Of a DNA stretch of 35,311 nt, positions 23,681 to 30,005 are shown piece after piece (the first letter of the stretch is position 1; each line of letters opens with the position of its first letter). A model generated the notes under the pieces. It was not told where the DNA came from. It worked only from the letters and a program-made list of their open reading frames with translations, and did not search any database. This stretch comes from Deltaproteobacteria bacterium (lineage in GTDB: Bacteria > Desulfobacterota > Binatia > UTPRO1), in NCBI GenBank assembly GCA_029262315.1, contig JAJCZP010000180.1, positions 1 through 35,311 of the forward strand. Direction: 5' to 3'. A program made the translations under genes and the position numbers.

Positions 23681-26037
23681 GCCTCGTAGCGCTCCAGCTT
23701 CACCTGCACGTAGCGGTGGTGTGGGCAGCCCGTGATAGGGTCGCGATCTGTGGTGTCGGTGATCTCGTTCATGTTGGCGCCCTCACGCTGGACGTCCCCG
23801 TTGGTGCCCGTCGGATAGGCCCCGCCGAAGCCGTTCGGCATCGAGACGTGGCCGTCCATCATCTTGCGATCGACGTGTGCGGGTAGGGTGAATTCACCGC
23901 GGCGCGTGGAGATCCGGATCTGGTCGCCGGTCTCGACACCGATCTTCTCGGCGTCGGCCTCCGAGAGATTGAGCGTGCAATGCGGACCGCGGCCTTTGCG
24001 CCACGTGGGATCCTGCTGAATCGTGTTCGCGGTCCAACGGGTGCGGAGGCCTGATCCGAGCACGAAGGGATATTCTGGATCGTGCGCCGCGGGCGTTGCG
24101 ATCGCGCGGCGCATTTCGTCGAGCATCTTCTCTGGTGCAAGACGGACGCGCTTGTCGTCCCAGTTCACGTGTTGCTCGTAGTTCTTGTCGGGATCCATGC
24201 AGGCGATCTCGACGCCTTCCGGATGCGCGAGTACACGTCGGAAGAGCTCGGCGCCGATCTCGAACGGGTTCTTGTCCTTCCAGTCGGGGCCGAGCGTGCG
24301 GAGCACGTCCTCGCCGCGTTGCAGCGCGTTCAGGTTGCACTGGAACCAGATGCCGACGAGCGACGGCGCGGGCAGATGTTTCCCGAGAGTCCGGTACGCC
24401 CAGAAGAGCATGTGGTTCTCGCCGCCACCGGCCTCCTGCGCGAGTTGCTGCGCGGTGCCGAGGAACATCATTGCGCCGTTGGGATCGAGGGCGTTGGCCG
24501 CCAGTTCCTCGAGCTGTGCCGGGGGCGCTCCGAAGAGGTCCATCGCCTCAGCCAGGCGGACGTAGATCTCCGGCTCGGGCAACGCTTCGGATGGGCCGGG
24601 GACAACGGGTGGGCGGAGCTGCGTGTGGATTTCGGGATAGCGCTTCGGAAAGAGCGCGATCTCCCACTTCTCGTACCCAACCGGAGTTGGGAGAACGTAG
24701 TCCGCCAGACGCGCCGTATCAGTCATCGCCGGATCGATGACCACCATCAAGTCGAGCTGTTTCCGGGCCTCGCGCCACGCGTTGGCGTCGGAGAACGATA
24801 GGATCGGGTTCGAGCCCTCCACGATCATGGCGCGCATGCGCTCGGGATGGTCGATCATGATCTCTTCCGGCACGAGAGTGGGCGAGAACATTCCGAGGTT
24901 GCCGAGGGCCCGGATGGCCTCGATTCCGGAGGCGAGGGCGACCTCGGGAGCGCTGACCTTGCCCTCGTCGAGCTGCGCCGGTGCAAAGGTCTCCATGAAG
25001 ACGTTGCCGCCCTTGGTGCCGATGTTGCCTGTGATCGAGAGGATCATGTGGATGGCGTACGAGACCAGCGTGGAGAAGGGCGTCTGCTCGACACCGAGGT
25101 CGTAGAAGATCGAAGCGGTCTCTGACTTGGCGAGTTCGGTTGCCGTCTCGACCAGCGCCGCCGTTTCCAGGCCACAACGTTTGGCCATCTCGTCGACGTC
25201 GACCTGTGACAGCACCTCGCGTAGCTCTTCGTACTGGAGGGTGGTGTTCTGCACGAACTCGTAGTCGACGAGCTCCCGGCTGACGATCGTCGCCGCAATG
25301 CCGAGCAGCAAGTACGCATCGGTGCCGGGGCGGACGCGCAGGTGCCGATCGGCGGTTTGCGTGGTCTCGGTCTCGCGGGGGTCCGCGACGACGATGGTGC
25401 AATCGTTTTTCTTCGCAAGATCTTTGAAGAGGTCGGTCGCGTTGTGGCCGCGGTTGCTGATCTTCGGGTTGGTGCCCATCACCAGCATGTAGTTGGTGTG
25501 CTCAGCGTCCGCATGCATGAAAGTGGCCGGTGACGAGTTGAACATCCATTGGCCCATGAGCGCATGCTGGGTCTTCTCTTGCGCGAATGCGTTGAACCAG
25601 CGCTTGGAGCCGACCGTCCGCAGGAAGCCCAACCCGTAGGCGGCGTCCATGTGGTTGCCCTGGCCGCCGATACCGACGAGTCCGATGGCCCGTGGCGAGT
25701 GCTTGGTGCGGATATCGGAGAGCTTCGCACCGATTTCGCTGATGGCCTGGTCCCAGCCGATGCGCTCGAACGAGCCGTCTGCGGCGCGTTTCAGCGGATA
25801 CTGCACGCGATTCGCGTGCTCGACGTACTTGCCGATGCTGAAGCCCTTGTTGCAGATGTAGCCCTCGGTGATGGGGTTGTTCTCATCGGCGCGGACGGCG
25901 GTGATCTTGCCGTCGGCGACGTCGACGACGAGGCCGCAGTTGTGGCTACAGAGCACACAGATCGTTGGCTTGTTCGTGCCGTCGAGGTCGATCGGCGTAC
26001 GGGAGACCGAAGGGTCTACGGATTGCGTTCGGCTCAT
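23677..26037 (-). CDS. Molybdopterin oxidoreductase, DMSO-reductase superfamily
   Basis: 786 residues, ATG read from 26037, overlapping the HxlR stop by four bases. The N-terminal [4Fe-4S] motif is complete: Cys27, Cys30, Cys34 and Cys62 (C-x2-C-x3-C-x27-C). Then come the cofactor-binding pieces: MLVMGTNPKISNRG, VVADPRETETTQTADRHLRVRPGTDAYLL, GNIGTKGGNVF, VEGSNPILSF, DTARLADYVLPTP, and the C-terminal GDQIRISTRRGEFTLPAHV domain with the cofactor-contact end MPNGFGGAYP. No Tat signal is present, so it is probably cytoplasmic. In the segment that normally carries the Mo/W ligand (residues about 148-160, FNAFAQEKTQHAL) there is no Cys, Sec or Ser. The substrate is unknown; a formate-dehydrogenase-like or unusual non-redox member are both possible. 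Confidence 0.9.
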   Translation of the reverse strand: MSRTQSVDPSVSRTPIDLDGTNKPTICVLCSHNCGLVVDVADGKITAVRADENNPITEGYICNKGFSIGKYVEHANRVQYPLKRAADGSFERIGWDQAISEIGAKLSDIRTKHSPRAIGLVGIGGQGNHMDAAYGLGFLRTVGSKRWFNAFAQEKTQHALMGQWMFNSSPATFMHADAEHTNYMLVMGTNPKISNRGHNATDLFKDLAKKNDCTIVVADPRETETTQTADRHLRVRPGTDAYLLLGIAATIVSRELVDYEFVQNTTLQYEELREVLSQVDVDEMAKRCGLETAALVETATELAKSETASIFYDLGVEQTPFSTLVSYAIHMILSITGNIGTKGGNVFMETFAPAQLDEGKVSAPEVALASGIEAIRALGNLGMFSPTLVPEEIMIDHPERMRAMIVEGSNPILSFSDANAWREARKQLDLMVVIDPAMTDTARLADYVLPTPVGYEKWEIALFPKRYPEIHTQLRPPVVPGPSEALPEPEIYVRLAEAMDLFGAPPAQLEELAANALDPNGAMMFLGTAQQLAQEAGGGENHMLFWAYRTLGKHLPAPSLVGIWFQCNLNALQRGEDVLRTLGPDWKDKNPFEIGAELFRRVLAHPEGVEIACMDPDKNYEQHVNWDDKRVRLAPEKMLDEMRRAIATPAAHDPEYPFVLGSGLRTRWTANTIQQDPTWRKGRGPHCTLNLSEADAEKIGVETGDQIRISTRRGEFTLPAHVDRKMMDGHVSMPNGFGGAYPTGTNGDVQREGANMNEITDTTDRDPITGCPHHRYVQVKLERYEA

Positions 26038-26558
26038 CGTGTCTTCTCCTTGTCGTCTCGAGGGGCAGCACGGCGCATGCGTGCGCCGTCATCGTTGGTA
26101 AGTAGCGCACGGAGTGCGGGGCCGGGACGTGCCTCGACATTGCGAGCGTTGACGGGGCCGCCGCATTCCGGGCAGCCGAGTTCGGGGAGCATCGTATGCC
26201 CGCACTCGCGGTGCACGAGCTCGACTGGGGCGCCGTCTTCACCGGCCATCCAGCGGTCACCCCAGCGGGTGAGTCCGATGACGATCGGATAGAGGTCCAG
26301 GCCCTTTTCTGTCAGGCGGTACTCGAAGCGCGGGGGGCGGTCCTGGTAGCGGACCTTTTCGAAGACGCCCTCGTCGACCAGAGTATTCAGTCGGGCGGTG
26401 AGTACGTGCCGGGTGAGGCCGAGATGTGCGTGGAAATCGTCGAAGCGGCGGGTGCGGAGGAAAGCCTCTCGAAGGATGAGGAGCGTCCAGCGATCTCCGA
26501 TGACCGAGAGGGTTCGGGCGACCGAGCAGGTTGTCTCGCCGATTTCTCGCCAACGCAC
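26034..26558 (-). CDS. HxlR-family winged-helix transcriptional regulator
   Basis: 174 residues from the GTG read from 26558; the HxlR core begins at once (CSVARTLSVIGDRWTLLILREAFLRTRRFDDFHAHLGLTRHVLTARL), so a longer start is not needed. The wing YQDRPPRFEYRLTEKGLDLYPI is typical. The C-terminal tail has a small Cys cluster (HRECGHTML...GCPECGGPV) that could bind zinc or sense redox state and extends past the usual ~110-130 residue family length. The stop overlaps the molybdoenzyme start (ATGA). A perfect palindrome at the start of the gene is a likely autoregulatory site. HxlR proteins commonly respond to reactive electrophiles or quinones, which would fit a redox cassette. Confidence 0.93.
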   Translation of the reverse strand: MRWREIGETTCSVARTLSVIGDRWTLLILREAFLRTRRFDDFHAHLGLTRHVLTARLNTLVDEGVFEKVRYQDRPPRFEYRLTEKGLDLYPIVIGLTRWGDRWMAGEDGAPVELVHRECGHTMLPELGCPECGGPVNARNVEARPGPALRALLTNDDGARMRRAAPRDDKEKTR

Positions 26559-26560
26559 GA

Positions 26561-26583
26561 GTGAGTTCCTAATTGGAACTCAC
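26561..26583 (-). promoter_or_regulatory. Palindromic operator candidate of the HxlR-molybdoenzyme cassette
   Basis: A perfect 9-bp inverted repeat (arms GTGAGTTCC and GGAACTCAC) around a 5-base TAATT spacer lies two bases from the GTG start of the HxlR gene. The AGGA that could serve as Shine-Dalgarno is inside it. Size and position suit a dimeric winged-helix repressor acting on its own operon. Binding by this HxlR is inference. Confidence 0.7.
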
Positions 26584-26616
26584 ATCTGACGCAAGTCCTG
26601 GGTGGAGCATCCAACG

Positions 26617-26654
26617 AAAACGGGGACCTGCCCGTTCGGACCGGTCCCCGTTTT
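26617..26654 (-). terminator. Intrinsic terminator of the gene ending at 26679
   Basis: Perfect 12-bp arms 26617-26628 and 26643-26654 (AAAACGGGGACC against its complement), 24 bases after the minus-strand stop. Read on the minus strand the stem ends in TTTT, so it is a good intrinsic terminator and isolates the HxlR cassette from read-through. Confidence 0.88.
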
Positions 26655-26678
26655 GAGAGGCTTAGTGAGGAGGCGTCG

Positions 26679-27540
26679 CTAGGGGCAAGTGCATGCGTCC
26701 GGGAATCCCGGCGGGATGCACTTGCCCGGGCACGCAGGAGCATCGAGGCCATCACACTCCTCGACCGGCGTGTCGGCGATGTCGTTGCCACAGAAGGCCT
26801 GAATCGCCGAGGGGACGCATAGCTCCTTCGGGTGCGTGATCTCGACTTCGCGCGCATCGAACTGATTGTCGATGAAGATGCCGGCGATGTTCAGCCGCTT
26901 CGGCACGGTCTTGATCTGGTAGCACATCAGCGAGGTCAACGGCGCGAACAGCGGCGTGGGCGGTTCGGGCGCGATCTCCTTCGTCGCCGGGATACACAAC
27001 CGCTTTGGCTTCTTGATCTTCGCGACGAGCGTGTTCGGGTCGACACCGAGCGGGCCGAAGAACTGATCCTCGATGGTCGTGCCCTCCGACCGGTATCGGG
27101 TCTTGGCGACCTTGTAACACTTGAAGTGGTTGAAGTCCTCGGCGAGTGGGCCGGGAGGAGCGCCCAGGGCCTTGGCGCTCGGGAGCATGAGCAGGTCGGG
27201 CTTGATGAGGTCCATCAGTAGGCCGCCCGGATGGAACTGGTTGAAGACCAGGACTTCCCGTCGGCGCTCGAACTTCGGAAAGCCCGACTGGCGCTTGACC
27301 ATGTAGCCGACCAGATGCTCGTTCGCGAGGGCGGCGGTCGGATCCTCGCCGTTCTTGTTCGCCGGGCTGCACAGGCGTGAGAATTTCTTCACGCGACCCA
27401 CCCAGTTGCCGTACTTGACGTCGGTCATCATGACGTTCTCGATCTGGTCTGTCGGGAAGCGCCGGCCCTGGTGACAGATGAAGTGGCGGAGCGGCGACCG
27501 GGTCGGTACCGGCGTCGGCGTCGCCGTGAGCGTCGGCGTC
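26679..27540 (-). repeat. Long direct repeat, copy 1 (C-terminal module coding region)
   Basis: This stretch aligns with 29144-30005 at a constant offset of 2465 bases at both ends (stop codon and the stalk junction), so no net insertion or deletion has occurred. The encoded ~275 residues differ at only about 20 positions by eye. Confidence 0.85.
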
Positions 27541-28862
27541 GCGGTGACCGTCGGCGTGGGCGTGGCAGTCACCGTCGGGGTGGCTGTTGGCGTTGGCGTG
27601 GCCGTCGGCGTCGCCGTTGGTGTCGGGGTGGCTGTCGGAGTCGGGGTGGCTGTCGGAGTCGGGGTTGCGGTCGGCGTTGGGGTGGCCGTCGGTGTCGGGG
27701 TGACGGTCGGCGTCGGGGTGACCGTTGGCGTCGGGGTGACGGTGGGCGTCGGCGTCACGGTCGGGGTGACGGTGGGTGTCGGCGTCACGGTCGGGGTGAC
27801 GGTGGGCGTCGGCGTCACGGTCGGGGTGACGGTAGGCGTCGGCGTCACGGTCGGGGTGACGGTAGGCGTCGGCGTCACGGTCGGGGTGACGGTAGGCGTC
27901 GGCGTCACGGTCGGGGTGGGTGTTGGTACTGGAGCGGTCGAGGTCGGAGTCGGAATTGGTGTTGAGTCAAAGACGGGATCGCCACCCGATTTGAACGGCG
28001 AGTTGTGGATCGAGTTGGCCCCGACCAAGATTGTATTCGCCCCGCAGGCGCTCACGTCGAAGCTCATCTCGTAGACCATCGTCCATGCCCAGTCGAACGT
28101 TGCGTCGTAGAATGGGTAGTTCAGGTCGTGGGGTGTGTCGTTCGGGTCAACGAAGGGCGACTTCCACTCGGACGCGAATGTGACCGGGTTCTGATCGAGC
28201 TCGAATGTCGTGTTGTTGAAGTTCCAGGCGAGCGACGTTGCCGCCGTGTAGCTGGGTGGGGCTGTGCCGTCGTCGTTCTGGCAGTCCCCGTGCACATATG
28301 TTCCGTTGAAGGTCGCCGTCGAGGCAAGCGCGTCAGAGGGCTGGAACTCGACGGTGTCCTGCAACTCGCCTACGCCAAGAAGCGGTCCTTCGAACTCCTG
28401 CCCATTGGACGGCGTATAGCCCGCGTAGCCAGGTATCGTCTTCAGTGCATTCGGGATGCACATGTAGGACTGTCCCCACGTGTACGAGATGGCCCCGCAG
28501 GAAACAGTGACGTCGATCAGCTTCTCGCTGTTGTAGAGGACTCTAGCATTGCGGTCCTGCGTCCAACCGACGCTCGTCATGTAGCTTGAGAGGAGGCCGT
28601 CGTCGAAGACGTTGTCGTTCACCAACGGATTGGCGAGAAACGCTAGATGCAGTGTCGTCCCGTCGAGGGAAGAGTACAGCGAGCCACGGTCAGGAACCGA
28701 CGCGACCAGCGCATAGTTCGCATCGTCACCGTCGCCGTAGAAAAGACCGTTCACGGTGACTGCCGCTGCGTGTGTTGGTACCAGCGCAATCAGAGCGGCT
28801 GCGGCGATGATGGCACGGATACTGCGAGTGCGGTAACGGGCGGCAGTCTGGTGCAGGGTCAC
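26679..28862 (-). CDS. Secreted PT-stalk protein with four-repeat C-terminal module (paralogue A)
   Basis: 727 residues from a GTG read from 28862 with GAAGGGA upstream; signal peptide about residues 15-34 ([20 protein letters not shown]). Residues about 35-300 form a unique beta-rich domain ([18 protein letters not shown] ... [15 protein letters not shown]). A Pro/Thr/Val stalk of about 145 residues follows, coded by 30-bp and 18-bp DNA repeats. The last ~275 residues hold four repeats that begin around HFICHQ, HLVGYM, HFKCYK and LMCYQI and end around RLCSPA, LMLPSA, RLCIPA and ELCVPS. A Cys-rich tail ([20 protein letters not shown]) closes the protein. This C-terminal module is almost identical to that of the protein at 29144-32821. 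Probably a surface-exposed, stalk-displayed protein; function unknown. Confidence 0.8.
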   Translation of the reverse strand: MTLHQTAARYRTRSIRAIIAAAALIALVPTHAAAVTVNGLFYGDGDDANYALVASVPDRGSLYSSLDGTTLHLAFLANPLVNDNVFDDGLLSSYMTSVGWTQDRNARVLYNSEKLIDVTVSCGAISYTWGQSYMCIPNALKTIPGYAGYTPSNGQEFEGPLLGVGELQDTVEFQPSDALASTATFNGTYVHGDCQNDDGTAPPSYTAATSLAWNFNNTTFELDQNPVTFASEWKSPFVDPNDTPHDLNYPFYDATFDWAWTMVYEMSFDVSACGANTILVGANSIHNSPFKSGGDPVFDSTPIPTPTSTAPVPTPTPTVTPTPTVTPTVTPTPTVTPTVTPTPTVTPTVTPTPTVTPTVTPTPTVTPTVTPTPTVTPTPTVTPTPTVTPTPTATPTPTATPTPTATPTPTATPTPTATPTATPTPTATPTVTATPTPTVTATPTLTATPTPVPTRSPLRHFICHQGRRFPTDQIENVMMTDVKYGNWVGRVKKFSRLCSPANKNGEDPTAALANEHLVGYMVKRQSGFPKFERRREVLVFNQFHPGGLLMDLIKPDLLMLPSAKALGAPPGPLAEDFNHFKCYKVAKTRYRSEGTTIEDQFFGPLGVDPNTLVAKIKKPKRLCIPATKEIAPEPPTPLFAPLTSLMCYQIKTVPKRLNIAGIFIDNQFDAREVEITHPKELCVPSAIQAFCGNDIADTPVEECDGLDAPACPGKCIPPGFPDACTCP
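27619..27918 (-). repeat. In-frame minisatellite coding the PT stalk of paralogue A
   Basis: Seven imperfect 18-bp units (27619-27744, coding [12 protein letters not shown]) adjoin five full and one partial 30-bp units beginning at 27751, 27781, 27811, 27841, 27871 and 27901. The 30-bp units are nearly identical, differing mainly by single bases, which points to recent expansion. All unit lengths are multiples of three. Confidence 0.9.
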
Positions 28863-28940
28863 AGGGAGTCCCTTCTGCGATGCGTTGGAGCTGAAGTTTC
28901 GATCGGCTATTCAAGGCGCTTCGTAATAGTACGCCCGCCC

Positions 28941-28970
28941 TAATTAGCAGCGAATCCTGGCTTTGATCAA
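28941..28970 (-). promoter_or_regulatory. Possible promoter of paralogue A
   Basis: On the minus strand TTGATC (28970-28965) and TAATTA (28946-28941) are separated by 18 bases, within the only AT-rich stretch upstream of the start at 28862. The -35 element is part of the palindrome TTGATCAA. The match to sigma-70 elements is partial. Confidence 0.35.
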
Positions 28971-28997
28971 GTTTTTAGTTGCGTAGGCGGGCGCATT

Positions 28998-29040
28998 TCC
29001 CGACCTGCGGTGCGCCAGGTCGGCGCACCGCAGGTCGGGA
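28998..29040. other. Perfect 19-bp stem-loop between the two paralogues
   Basis: Arms 28998-29016 and 29022-29040 are perfectly complementary with a 5-base loop (AGGTC). No T-tract follows on either strand and a separate terminator already serves the upstream gene. The loop repeats AGGTC of the right arm, allowing alternative pairing. It may be a REP-like palindrome, a secondary terminator or a protein site; no second copy was noticed in the window. Confidence 0.8.
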
Positions 29041-29073
29041 GGATTCCTCCAGTGCGGCCGTGAGTCGAAATCC

Positions 29074-29123
29074 TCAACGAAAGGCGGGATTTGCCCGTGA
29101 AGGCAGATCCCGCCTTTCGTTGA
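29074..29123 (-). terminator. Intrinsic terminator of the gene ending at 29144
   Basis: Perfect 17-bp arms 29074-29090 and 29107-29123 with a 16-base loop that contains a further 4-bp pairing (TGCC/GGCA). It starts 20 bases after the minus-strand stop. Its stem base (CAACGAAA...) resembles the terminator at 26617-26654 after the paralogue, suggesting the terminator was duplicated with the gene end. Confidence 0.85.
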
Positions 29124-29143
29124 ATTGCAGCTTCGAGACTCGG

Positions 29144-30005
29144 CTAGTTACAGGTGCACGCGTTCGGGAGCCCTGGCGGGACGCAGTTCCCCGGACACCC
29201 TGGGGCGTCGAGCCCGTCGCATTCCTCGATCGGCGAGTCGGCCATGTCGTCGCCGCAGAAGGCGTCGATCGCGGAGGGTACGCATAGCTCCTTCGGATGT
29301 GTGATCTCGACCTCGCGGGCATCGAACTGGTTGTCGATGAAGATACCGGCGATGTTCAGCCGCTTCGGTATGGTCTTGATCTGGTAGCACATCAGCGAGG
29401 TGAGCGGTCCGAACAGCGGGGTCGGTGGCTCAGGTGCGATCTCCTTCGTCGCCGGGATGCACAAGCGCTTCGGCTTTTTGATCTTTGCGACCAGCGTGTT
29501 CGGGTCGACGCCGAACGGGCCGAAGAACTGATCCTCGATGGTCGTGCCCTCCGACCGGAATCGGGTCTTGGCGACCTTGTAACACTTGAAGTGGTTGAAG
29601 TCCTCGGCGAGCGGGCCGGGAGGTGCGCCCAGGGCCTTGGCGCTCGGGAGCATCAGCAGGTCTGGCTTGATGATGTCCATCAGCAGGCCACCTGGATGGA
29701 ACTGGTTGAAGACCAGGACCTCGCGCCGCCGCTCGAACTTGGGGAAGCCCGACTGGCGCTTCACCATGTAGCCGACCAGATGTTCGTTCGCGAGGGCGGC
29801 GGTCGGATCCTCGCCGTTCTTGTTCGCCGGGCTGCACAGGCGTGAGAATTTCTTCACGCGCCCCACCCAGTTCCCGTACTCGATGTCGTTGATCATGACG
29901 TTTTCGATCTCGACGGTCGGGAAGCGTCGGCCCTGATGGCAGATGAAGTGGCGAAGCGGCGACCGTGTTGGCACCGGCGTTGGTGTCGCTGTGAGCGTGG
30001 GTGTG
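29144..30005 (-). repeat. Long direct repeat, copy 2 (C-terminal module coding region)
   Basis: Partner of the copy at 26679-27540, same orientation. Differences cluster at the beginning of the module and in the final Cys-rich tail, while the middle is nearly invariant, as expected after gene conversion or recent duplication. Confidence 0.85.

Noticed and set aside
24082-24801. Plus-strand frames opposite the molybdoenzyme (also 25549-26292)
   Set aside because: The minus strand encodes a clear molybdopterin oxidoreductase over the whole range.
27619-27918. CRISPR-like array
   Set aside because: Units are contiguous with no unique spacers, vary in length (18 and 30 bp) and keep the reading frame of a coding region.
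27478-28074. Elastin-like [10 protein letters not shown] protein on the plus strand (a similar one at 29943-30725)
   Set aside because: It is the exact antisense of the PTVTPT stalk codons; no independent start signal, and the minus-strand frame has signal peptide, domains and terminator.
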